A stretch of 64,000 bases of DNA from Phytophthora colocasiae. Its lineage: Eukaryota; Oomycota; Peronosporomycetes; Peronosporales; Peronosporaceae. Under the pieces are notes generated by a model, which was given only the letters and a program-made list of their open reading frames with translations, did not search any database and was not told where the DNA came from. Positions within the stretch are counted from its first letter, which is position 1. The number at the start of each line of letters is the position of its first letter. The stretch spans positions 744,001 through 808,000 of the forward strand of contig JAGKQI010000102.1 of assembly GCA_018806915.1 (NCBI GenBank). Direction: 5' to 3'. The position numbers and the translations under genes are program-made. Of the stretch, positions 1 through 8,953 are shown piece by piece.

Positions 1-1634
1 CCGATCTGTCGATCTGGCGATCAGCCGATCTCGATCAACCATCTCGGTCATCGATCTTGGTCCACCGTCTTGAGCAATGATCCCGATCAGCAGCCTTCAT
101 ACTTGATCTCGCGTACCTGCGTCGTCGACATTCCAGGTCTTGAGCTTCCCAGACTTGATCACCACTCCCCACGCGACTAACACTGCCATCAGGTCCCCTC
201 GGCAGCATCTCACGGTTATGTTGTCACCGGCCCACCATAGATCACACCGATCCCGACCCTCTGCCGCCTTGATCTCCTTCTCATGCGACCTCAGGCAAGG
301 CGCCCTTTTCTCCTCCGACCCTGAGCCGCCACGCGGGACCGCACGACGGGTTCTCCAATCACTTAGTCTCACTTGACCAAGACGCCATCCATTCATTGCT
401 GGCGAGATCCAGACGAACATCGATCTGGATCCATTCGTCAGCCATCGTTCGCGCAATCTGGGGTCATCAACTGACATCTTGCTTCGCCAGAGGCCCCTGT
501 CGCTTGATCCGACTCTCTTAGGGCCTGACGTTGCCTTTTCTCGGATTTCTTATTCGCGCTTCACCACAGATCACTAGATAGGGTAAAACTGGCCAATGTA
601 TTATCCAGAATTAACCTCTATGCTAGATCTCTTCTCCTTACCTTCTTGATGCTGGTGGGCCAATGTAATTCCCGGTCCCAGTCTTGGATGAAGGCACTTG
701 TGAGGTCCAGAGCAAATTCGATTCTTGGGGGTTGTTGAGATACCGAGAGATCCTCACACTAGCGTAAGGTAAGCCGGCCAAATCGGGGATCCGGTCTTAG
801 CTGTAGCTAGGTGCGCGAAGTGTAGGAACACTAAGGGGAGGCCAATATGCTATCCTCTTCCCTTGTCTTGGTCCCTGAAGTAGTCCACTTGCGCACTAGA
901 GAGCAAATTCGATTCTGTTTATGGTTATTCCTATGTCTACTAATCCCATCCTCATCTGCTATCCTACGAATACCTGACATCCGGCTACACAGCTGCCCCT
1001 CCGATCTTCGATCTCGATCTCACCTAACCCCTGATCGCGATCTCGATCTGCCGATCTGGCGATCAGCTGATCTGTCGATCTGGCGATCAGCCGATCTCGA
1101 TCAACCATCTCGGTCATCGATCTTGGTCCACCGTCTTGAACAATGATCTCGATCAGCAGCCTTCATACTTGATCTCGCGTGCCTGTGTCGTCGACATTTC
1201 AGGTCTTGAGCTTCCCGGACTTGATCACCACTCCCCATGCGACTAACACTGCCATCAGGTCCCCTCGGCAACATCTCAAGGTTATGTGGTCACCGGCCCA
1301 CCATAGATCGCACCGGTCCCGACCCTCTGCTGCCTTGATCTCCTTCTCATGCGATCTCAGGCAAGGCGCCCTTTTCTCCTCCGACCCTGAGCCGCCACGC
1401 GGGACCGCACGACGGGTTCTCCAATCACTTAGTCTCACTTGACCAAGACGCCATCCATTCATCGCTGGCGAGATCCAGACGAACATCGATCTGGATCCAT
1501 TCGTCAGCCATCGTTCGCGCAATCTGGGGTCATCAACTGACATCTTGCTTCGCCAGAGGCCCCTGTCGCTTGATCCGACTCTCTCTGGGCCTGACGTTGC
1601 CTTTTCTCGGATTTCTTATTCGCGCTTCACCACA
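1..1634. repeat. LTR-like TG...CA element, right part, with internal tandem duplication
   Basis: This non-coding, GATC-rich repeat runs off the left edge. Positions 1-568 and 1067-1634 are near-identical (offset 1066 bp), and both copies end in GCGCTTCACCACA. That end is the reverse complement of the TGTGGTGGAGCGG start of the complete 1296-bp element at 21430-22725. The stretch 569-960 also resembles 21887-22090 (shared CTCACTAGATAGGG and CAAATTCGATTCTG). The right end abuts TCTC at 1635-1638, the complement of the GAGA target seen at the second element. It is most likely the 3' part of a solo LTR. Open frames here (for example 97-477 and 1199-1543 on the minus strand) simply repeat with the DNA and have no recognisable domain. 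Confidence 0.7.
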
Positions 1635-2166
1635 TCTCCATGGACATCGTCGTTAGCGAAGTTCCCGATGTCGAACCAGGAAGTAAGTAGTGACTCCACC
1701 ACACGCAAGTGATCCTGAATAGGGTCGCGGACAAAAGTCGGTGGTCGCTTCGGATAAAGTCCTCTCTTCTGTCGCTTGCGCCGCTTGAGCTTCTTCGGGC
1801 GTACTCGACGGTATCTCCGTCTCCGCCGTCTCCTTCCCGTACCCTCAGTGACTCCAGGCATCCAGAGGTCGTCTGCGATGGCTCGCTGGAACCACTCGCT
1901 GGGGTGTACGAAGTCCTCGCGCGGCCGTGAACGAGGCCGCGCCAAAGCCATCTCTCTCGGTGCGCGTGGTGGACTTCTTTGGGGCTTGGCAAATCCGGAA
2001 GTGAGAAGAGCTTCGCTCAGCCGTCGCTCAGAGTCGTGAGGAAGCGCAACCCACCTTCCTTTGGCAGACTTGAAGGCTTCCATAGATACTAGGTTCATGA
2101 TGAACTTCAACATAATTTGCTCGCAAGCTTATCAATGATCCTACAGCAGCTGTATTAAACCATCGC
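1635..2166 (-). pseudogene. Fanzor copy F, N-terminal part only, truncated by repeat insertion
   Basis: The reading frame starts at ATG 2113 with the same MLKFIMNLVS start as intact copy A. It is colinear with residues 1-160 of A, including the Arg-rich stretch, and then runs into the TG...CA repeat at 1634 and stops at 1616. The nuclease half is missing from the window. Upstream, 2114-2166 matches the left end of copy C (shared CAGCTGCTGTAGG and GATAAGCTTG), so the transposon left end lies near 2160-2166. The 2167-2403 stretch beyond it has no supported feature. Confidence 0.8.
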
Positions 2167-2403
2167 TGTTCGGATACAATAGCATCGGAGTCAGATTACC
2201 AGAAAACAGGTGTACACAAGACGGAGGTCGTACCATGCGGAGCGCGCACTTTGGTGCCGTAGAACGAGCCATTGCGGACGCCACGGAGAATCGCCAGCAG
2301 CGCCTCTTGCATTGGGCTTGCGCTTCTGTTGTGAGGTCGAACCTACGTTCACCACCTGGTCAGATTGGCTTGTTATCGTTACTTTTCATGTTGAAGTTGT
2401 AGT

Positions 2404-5214
2404 TTAACTGGTCGCCTTGACCAGTTCATCATAGGCCTGCGTTATGAGAGCATACGCTCCATCAAGTTCCTGCTGCCATATTGGAGGTAACGTCGCTGTC
2501 AACGCGTGCCATTTGTCTGGATGCCACTCCAACGACCGCTGGTGGTAGGCACGGCGGATGGCGCTGCGATTCGTCTCGCCGTCTTTTAGTCCTAGCAGCG
2601 TATACGCACTCATCGTTGCATGCGGGACGTTCATGCTTCTATCGTAGTAGCACAGAGATATGAATATGAGCCAAGTCGCAAGTGAAGAAAGGCTTACGTA
2701 CATGAACAACACATAGAGTAGGCGTGGGAGTGTGTACAATACTTGGCTGGGAGGGGAGAACCCGCTGAAAATGAGACCACCAATGCTGTTTATCCAGTAG
2801 TCGACACAAGAGATCGCGTTGAGGTGGAATTTAAGCGGTAGGAGCAAGTGTTGTAGCTCGTTGCGGTCATTGTAACGCCTCAGCTGTGGTGGAAGCGTAG
2901 CGTGGCATTGAAAACGGGTGAACAACTTGTCACAACGAGACTGCAAGACTTCGACAGCAAGATCCGGGTGTACGAGCACGCGTGCTACCTCTTCGATGAT
3001 ATTTTCTCCAGCACGAAACGTGAGCACAAAATCACCAGCTCCTGTAAAAATTAAGTTTGAGAAGACCGCGGATCCGTTGCTGATCGTGGCATACGATGGA
3101 CCTTGTAGCACTGGCTGGCTGCGACGCGTGTCGTGGTGTGGGGCGTGACTTCCGGTAAACACGGCGTGTATGTAGACAATATCAACGCTGTTGTAGTTAT
3201 CGACCATGAAATCTCCATATTGATCCAATACGTTCAACTCTATCTGCATGGGACACATGGGGCGAAATTCGGGGCACTTGTACGATGCCTTGGCAATCGC
3301 CAGTGCTGCTGGTCGCGCCGCGGCAAATCGACACTCAGTCCTGAGCTGTTCGTAATCAAGAGCATCACGAAGAGAACGCGATCGATAGACATGATACGCC
3401 AAACAGCGCCCTGGAGTGGTTGAAGTGGCGTTAGCACATACTCGGAGATAGCGGTACCGGTAACTCCAATGCACACCTTGCAGGTGCAATACTCACCGCG
3501 AATCGACATAGCTCTACCACGTCCGCTCCATCCATAGCCAAAGGAGCTTCAATGGCACAAGCTGCAGGTGCTGCAGAGGTTGCTCCTCGGCATAAGGAAA
3601 CTTTCATCGCCGGTTGATTCCTGAAGCGAGTAATCGCTGTCTTCACACACAACGATGGAGCTGAGCTCTCCGCCTGACTGCAAAGCGATACCTTCACTTC
3701 ATCATCGTAAAAAACTGGAGACGCCATAAAGCAACGTGCGGGCTCTGAACTGTTCGCAGCTTGGCAAAGCCGAGCAGCAATTCTTCCTACCACCGATACA
3801 GAGACTTTTATCGATGTTTGCTGGCATGTCACTACAGCATCGTAAATGTCCATACGCTGGATATTGATGAATTTACGTAGGGCTCGCAGGCACAACTGCG
3901 GCGAGTCGGTGGTTGCTCGCTGGCAAAGTTGAACTCGAAGTTTGGTTGAAAGTGCTCCATCATGCTGAGTATCAGCTAAGCATTTGCTGGGCGATATCGA
4001 TGTAGTCTTCTCACACACGAGGACGGCGGCTACTGATGCAGACATATCCAGATCGTTCAAGCGAAGCTTTAATCGTTGAAATATCTGCAGAGCTTGAGAT
4101 GCGCAGCTCGTAGGATAAAGAGCGATTGAGTATTTGTCTTCAGATATTGGAGCAGGCATCGTGGAAGCTGCACATAAGCGCAGAACTTGACTGGTAGTAA
4201 ATGCACGAGCTGGTACAAGTTGCACGCATTCGATTACTGTGGTGACATACGTAGTACCACGACACAAATTGGCCACAAATTCGCCAAATTCTGCAGTCGG
4301 AGGATTCGAATACTGCAGTTTTCGTACTGTGCTCTTCATCTCCAAAGCGCACGTTATCGGAGCAATTGCAACTTGAACAACAGCGCCCACACACAAAGTA
4401 ATTTGTGCATCTTGTCCCATCCAACGGAGCTTCTGTTGAGCTTCGAGGAAGCAGGTGTGTGGCTGAACAGCACCATTGGCTTCAGCACAAACTTGAGCGA
4501 TAGTGTGGGTGAAATTTGTTTTTTTCCGAGCTTGGACGCACATTCCACGATAGCAGGCAGATTCGAACCATCTCCAACATGCTGGCAAAGCTGAAAAATA
4601 CTTAGTTCAGAACTTGTACTAAGTCTCATATGAGGTAAAGTTTGCTTTACGCATTGCTGCAAAGCTGTCATCTGTCCACTAAAGCTTTTGCAAAGCTCAA
4701 CTGCAACCACAAGCGCATCTTCAGCGCTTCGTTTGTTAAAGGCTTTGCTTATCTCGAGCCACAATACCAAGGAATGGGCAGGGAGATTGTCGTGGGCGTG
4801 TCGACAAACTTGAACCAAAGGTATCATAACTTCAACGCCCAGATTTGCAGTGAGCATTTGTTGGCGCATTTGGCTAGGAACTGCATTCCAACATTTTGCA
4901 GGGGCTATTGACTGCGCTCCGGAGCATAACTGGATAATTGACACAGCACGTAGCAGTTCCACTCGTGAAGCAAACTTTCCTGTCTGCAATGATCTGCCCC
5001 CAAGAGCAATTTTTGCGCACTGCCCAGGTATCGTTGAATCTTGTCCACTTTGAAAACTTGCTGCGCATAGCTGTTCTTGCTGGGACAGAGTGAAACATCT
5101 CGGTATACTGCGAATACACTTGTTCCATGCGTCATTCCTTGCCACAGCTCTTGCAGGTTGAACAGCGATCAATACAGGAAGAAGAATAGAAAGAAGGCGT
5201 CCCAGTCGAGCCAT
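2404..5214 (-). pseudogene. Secreted/membrane protein with Cys-rich repeats and C-terminal J domain, two frameshifts
   Basis: Three overlapping frames (5214-4354, 4588-3431, 3489-2404) join into one protein of about 935 residues. It starts with a signal peptide (MARLGRLLSILLPVLIAV). About 15 repeats of roughly 34-60 residues follow, patterned LCxxAxxxxPxxC. Next come a beta-rich stretch, one or two membrane segments (PRLLYVLFMYVSLSSLATW) and a C-terminal J domain with the HPDK motif (EWHPDKW). J domains recruit Hsp70; here the domain would sit on the far side of the membrane from the repeats. Frame 1 to 2 needs one extra A in an A7 run near 4518. Frame 2 to 3 shifts near 3435-3460 without a homopolymer. 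Either this is a recent pseudogene or the assembly has errors. I do not recognise the repeat family. Confidence 0.65.
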
Positions 5215-5382
5215 CGAACCAACTGCATTTTCACTTTCTTCTTGAACGACAAGAACTAAAGCTTCTATGGACGGACAGGCAATACAGTTAAAACTTCGTC
5301 AGGGAAATGACGTTTATCACCAACCTCCCAAACTTGCACTTGTTCTTGTGTTGCCAGATACGCGGGGCTGCCGCTCCTCGCT

Positions 5383-6466
5383 TCATTGGTTCTCAGTGAG
5401 AGCTGGGGACAAGTCGCTAAAATACGGGTGGAGCATGGCATCAGCAGCAGTGATTCGCTTTGTGGGGTCGTACTGCAGCATTTGCTCTAGCAAATCCACG
5501 CCATCCGCATCCAATGTTGGCACGAGGTGAGCCAAGTTTTCCGGCGCAGGGTACACTGGGAAGTCCCGCTGCAAGAAAAGAAGACACAGTTGGTTAAATG
5601 TTAAGATAAATCATCGAACAGCAAGACTCACTCTGTAGTCAGGAAGGTCGACGATGGCCGAGTAAATGTCGACCGTAGGTGTGCCCAGCAGGCGGAAGAT
5701 GCGATCGAGCTGGTCTGTCTCCGACGTTCCTGCAAACAGCGGTCCACCGTTCGCCATCTCAGCGAAGATACAGCCCACGCTCCAGATATCAACGGGCGTC
5801 GAGTATTTCCTGCGGATTTAGATGACCAGGTGAGGAATGTGATTGCTCACTAGCCAAAGGAAGAAGCAATTACGCACCGTGATCCCATGAGAACATCAGG
5901 TGCACGATACCAAAGCGTCACGACCTCGTGCGTATAGCTTCTTACAGGGATGCCGAACGCACGTGCGAGACCAAAGTCTCCAAGCTTGAGTTCTCCCTCG
6001 CGATTGATCAATAGATTCTGTGGTTTCAGGTCACTATAACACAAGAATTAGTCAACAACCTCATCGTTTCTTCGCAAAATAAACACGCGTACCGATGCAG
6101 GACACGGTGTTGGTGGCAGTAGGCAATTCCACGCAGCAGCTGATACAGGAATGACTTGAGAATGGGTTTTTCCAATCCCTTCTCACAGACATCCAGGTAC
6201 TTCTTCAGGTCCTGGTCCAGGTACTCGAACACGAGCGTGAGCTTGCGCTCCGTGTGCACAATATTGTACAACCGCACGATGTTGCAGTGCTGCAGCTCCT
6301 TAAGCAGCGAGATCTCGCGAATGGCTGTGCTGGGTATGCCCTCGTCCTCGGCCTCTAGGCGAATCTTCTTGAGAGCGATCACCTCGCCCGTCACGCGGTC
6401 CTTGGCCTTGTACACTACACCATACGTGCCTTCACCGATCTTCTCCAGCTTCTGATAACGCTCCAT
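5383..6466 (-). CDS. CDK1: Cyclin-dependent kinase CDK1/CDK2 type
   Basis: Serine/threonine kinase that drives the cell cycle when bound to a cyclin. Four exons (6466-6093, 6033-5878, 5809-5632, 5568-5383) give 297 residues, the usual CDK1 length. Visible motifs are the Gly loop [11 protein letters not shown] with inhibitory Thr/Tyr, the catalytic Lys in ALKKIRL, the exact PSTAIRE cyclin-binding helix, [17 protein letters not shown] and the activation-loop [13 protein letters not shown]. Introns are 59, 68 and 63 bp with GTACGC/GTGCGT/GTGAGT donors. The T-loop reads [16 protein letters not shown]. The right end of Fanzor copy A lies about 250 bp upstream of the start codon, so the promoter may overlap the transposon flank. 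Confidence 0.96.
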
Positions 6467-6713
6467 GGGTCTGAGTGTCTGCGAGAAGCGCTGCTGCCTG
6501 TGCCGAAGACGATGGAAAGTAGGACGAATCTGACAGGCTCTGATGCACCAAGCCTCCTGGGTGGTTGTAATGGAAAATAAAACCCGGTTCTGAAATGGGT
6601 GTTATGGTTGAAATATCAGAAAGAATGGGTGGAACGGTTCCATTTTTTATCATGAGATGAGATTTGTGTGAGCTAATCCTTCAGGGCTTTTAGATGTGAA
6701 GTTGAATTCCACC

Positions 6714-6845
6714 GCCTTAGGAGTCTACCTGTCTTACAAATAGCTATAGCTACAGTTAGAAGGTACTCTCGGGCCTGTAACATCCACCAAAAGGTGGACA
6801 GGTCTCCGCGACGAAGGCTTCGCCGGTAAATGAGTTTGTGGGACA
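6714..6845 (-). ncRNA. Putative Fanzor guide RNA (fRNA/omega-RNA) scaffold, copy A
   Basis: This is the 132 nt between the fanzor stop codon and the element tip, nearly identical to 23497-23624 in copy C and recognisable in B, D and E. In the transcript direction it holds a CGAAG/CTTCG hairpin and then the helix CCTGT-CCACC-TTTT-GGTGG, closed by ACAGG. An A/T-rich imperfect palindrome and the terminal GTAGACTCCTAAGGC follow. In TnpB/Fanzor systems the guide RNA starts in or near the 3' end of the gene and reads through the right end into flanking DNA, so the guide here would begin GGTGGAATTCAACTTC. Expression is not shown by sequence alone. Confidence 0.6.
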
Positions 6846-8765
6846 CTATGGAAGCAATGCCACATTCTTGTGGAAGATGTTCCTCGCAGCGTTCACGTCA
6901 CGGTCGTGTCTCGCGTGGCAGTGCGAACACCGAAAAACGTTGCTTCCCCCAAGATTTTCCTTGATCTCGCCGCAGCTGGAGCAAGTCTTTGAAGTGTACT
7001 CTTCCTCACAAATGATTAGGCGCCCGCCAGCTCGTTCCATCTTGTACTTCAGTAGCATCTTGAACTTGTAGTGTGCCTGCGCCAGCATTGCTCTGGCGGT
7101 GGGGCTCCTGATTTTTCTTCTTTGGAAGGTGGCAGGGGTCTCTGGGGTGGCGTCTGATGCCACCTGCAGTTCATACCTGCGCACCATCTCAGATGTCTGG
7201 AACGACGGCAGGAGGACATTTTGATAATTTGAGGCCAGCCAACTGGAGAGCTTGTGATGCATGTCGTTCACCACGCGAGTTGCCTTACGAGACGTGTAGC
7301 GGATACGTCTGCGCATACGATACCGCAATCGATGCTCTGCTGTCTTGCAGCTCTTAGACCCCTTCTTCACCTTCGTTCGAACTTTCGTCGGGTGCCTCGC
7401 CTTGCATTCATTGTCCATCACCTGCAGCATGGATTTCATCTCGTCCACCGCTGCGAACTTCTTCTTCAAGACATTGCTCGAGTCCTTTACGCTAAACGTC
7501 CGGCCGTTCGGATCATACACCGTGATGAAGTTACGCACGCCGGGATCGATCGCACATGATCTCATGCACTCCGGCTGGGGGAACTCACGCAACCTAGGGA
7601 CGATGATGTAGAACTCTCCTTCTCGAATGCGCTGCAGCCGAATTGACGTCGTCAACTCGGGAAGCGTCTCATGCAACACGATGCCCTCGTTCTTCTTAAA
7701 CCCGAAGAACTTTTCGTGGAATCGCACAAGCTGCTTTCCTTCCCGATCGATTGTCCTAATACTTCGACTTCTGATCTCGATCGTGTTGGACGGAGCGAAC
7801 TTACTCTTGAACTTCATGTCCGGGTACTTGGTCTCCTCGCCTTTCGCCTTCAACGCAAAGAACAAAGCCCGTGACGACTTAACTGCTTTCTTAAAATCAC
7901 GGTACGCCGAGTTGCTTACCTCCTCGTTAACCTGGCGATGTCTCGCAAGAGCTTTCATGTTATTCTTGAAGTACTTCGACATGCTCATCAAGACAGCGAT
8001 CGGCCGGTACTTTGTGCACAAGGCTGACAAAGACATCCGCTTTCCAGTTGTGATCCCGAGTCTGTCGTCTTTGGAGCACGCGACCAGCTTGTTGTAGATC
8101 GCACGATCAGAAGCGAACATTTGGTCCAGCTTCTTCTTCTGGCTGGAGGTCGGGAATAACCACAGCTTGAGAATGCTGTTCACGGGCATACTGCCTTCTT
8201 CATCTTCATCTTCGTCATCGGTGTCGGCCATTTCTTCGTCCGGTTCGACGATGTCAGCAGGAGGCGGCATGTTGTTCGTTCTCCAGTCTCCATGGATATC
8301 GTCGTTAGCGAAGTTCCCGATGTCGAACCAGGAAGTAAGTAGTGACTCCACCACACGCAAGTGATCCTGAATGGGGTCGCGGACGAAAGTCGGTGGTCGC
8401 TTCGGATAAAGTCCTCTCTTCTGTCGCTTGCGCCGCTTGAGCTTCTTCGGGCGTACTCGACGGTATCTCCGTCTCCGCCGTCTCCTTCCCGCACCCTCAG
8501 TGACTTCAGGCATCCAGAGGTCGTCTGCGATGGCTCGCTGGAACCACTCGCTGGAATGTACGAAGTCCTCGCGCGGCCGTGAACGAGGCCGCGCCGAAGC
8601 CATCTCTCTCGATGCGCGTGGAGGGCTTCTTTGGGGCTTGGCAAATCCGGAAGTGAGAAGAGCTTGGATCAGCCATCGTTTAAAGTCGTGATGAAGCGCA
8701 ACCCACCTTCCTTTGGCAGCCTTGAAGGCTTCCATAGATACTAGGTTCATGATGAACTTCAACAT
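6846..8765 (-). CDS. Fanzor (eukaryotic TnpB-like RNA-guided nuclease), 639 aa
   Basis: The family uses a guide RNA encoded at the transposon's right end to cut DNA. No stop or frameshift interrupts the ORF from ATG 8765. The open frame continues upstream, but other copies share homology only from this ATG. Residues 93-118 are extremely Arg/Lys-rich (nuclear targeting or RNA binding) and 175-192 are acidic. RuvC-I is CAIDPGVRN (Asp407). The canonical RuvC-II place (about 517-527, VLLPSFQTSEM) has no catalytic Glu. A Glu cluster (587-589) precedes TSKTCSSCG, matching the rearranged site described for Fanzors. Zinc-ribbon cysteines are 595, 598, 613 and 616. RuvC-III is DRDVNAARN (Asp623). The stop is followed directly by the conserved right end. 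Confidence 0.92.
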   Translation of the reverse strand: MLKFIMNLVSMEAFKAAKGRWVALHHDFKRWLIQALLTSGFAKPQRSPPRASREMASARPRSRPREDFVHSSEWFQRAIADDLWMPEVTEGAGRRRRRRRYRRVRPKKLKRRKRQKRGLYPKRPPTFVRDPIQDHLRVVESLLTSWFDIGNFANDDIHGDWRTNNMPPPADIVEPDEEMADTDDEDEDEEGSMPVNSILKLWLFPTSSQKKKLDQMFASDRAIYNKLVACSKDDRLGITTGKRMSLSALCTKYRPIAVLMSMSKYFKNNMKALARHRQVNEEVSNSAYRDFKKAVKSSRALFFALKAKGEETKYPDMKFKSKFAPSNTIEIRSRSIRTIDREGKQLVRFHEKFFGFKKNEGIVLHETLPELTTSIRLQRIREGEFYIIVPRLREFPQPECMRSCAIDPGVRNFITVYDPNGRTFSVKDSSNVLKKKFAAVDEMKSMLQVMDNECKARHPTKVRTKVKKGSKSCKTAEHRLRYRMRRRIRYTSRKATRVVNDMHHKLSSWLASNYQNVLLPSFQTSEMVRRYELQVASDATPETPATFQRRKIRSPTARAMLAQAHYKFKMLLKYKMERAGGRLIICEEEYTSKTCSSCGEIKENLGGSNVFRCSHCHARHDRDVNAARNIFHKNVALLP

Positions 8766-8792
8766 GATTTGCTGGCGATGCTTTTTGCAAAT

Positions 8793-8827
8793 TTCTTGTT
8801 CGATTGCAATTTGCAATCGAACAAGAA
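8793..8827. repeat. 35-bp near-perfect palindrome at the left flank of Fanzor copy A
   Basis: TTCTTGTTCGATTGCAA is followed by a single T and then its exact reverse complement. The arms are 17 bp with a 1-nt centre. It lies 28 bp beyond the fanzor start codon, at the junction of element and host DNA. No other copy in the window has it. Confidence 0.9.
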
Positions 8828-8953
8828 TGTTCCGAAACGGCACGAATGCAGTGCGTCAGCAAGCATAAGCAGCAGTCCTTCATTGAATCAATAGTGGATA
8901 GTAGAGTTAGCGCTAGTAAATCCCTCCACAGTTGCTCGACGATTTTCACGTAC

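Larger units (their letters stand above)
6714..8790 (-). mobile_element. Fanzor transposon copy A (coding-intact)
   Basis: The element is read on the minus strand. Its right tip (CTAAGGC) is at 6714, the guide-RNA-like right end at 6714-6845, the fanzor gene at 6846-8765, and the left end near 8766-8790. The ends are recognised by comparison with copies B, C, D, E and F. The first codons of the gene start almost at the left end. The left side is shorter than in C and F: it lacks the CAGCTGCTGTAGG block and shares only AGCAAAT before the ATG, so it may be truncated. There is no clear inverted terminal repeat or target duplication, as expected for TnpB-type elements. No mobilising transposase is present in the copy. 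Confidence 0.8.

Noticed and set aside
97..477. Minus-strand 126-codon frame as a gene
   Set aside because: It recurs only because the DNA is duplicated (1199-1543), lies in an LTR-like repeat and has no recognisable domain.
1627..1992. Alternative Ser/Arg-rich frames over the Fanzor N-terminus (also 8180-8644 and 20379-20864)
   Set aside because: They are shadows of the Arg-rich Fanzor coding sequence in another frame.
2404..5214. Explaining the frame changes as introns
   Set aside because: No GT-AG pair with a plausible length joins the frames; the first break sits at an A7 run and the second within about 30 bp of overlapping sequence.
6846..8765. Bacterial IS605/IS607 contamination as the source of the TnpB-like gene
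   Set aside because: Several diverged copies interleave with intron-containing oomycete genes, the right end is shared with non-autonomous derivatives, and the protein has the Fanzor-type relocated glutamate and a long eukaryotic-style basic extension.
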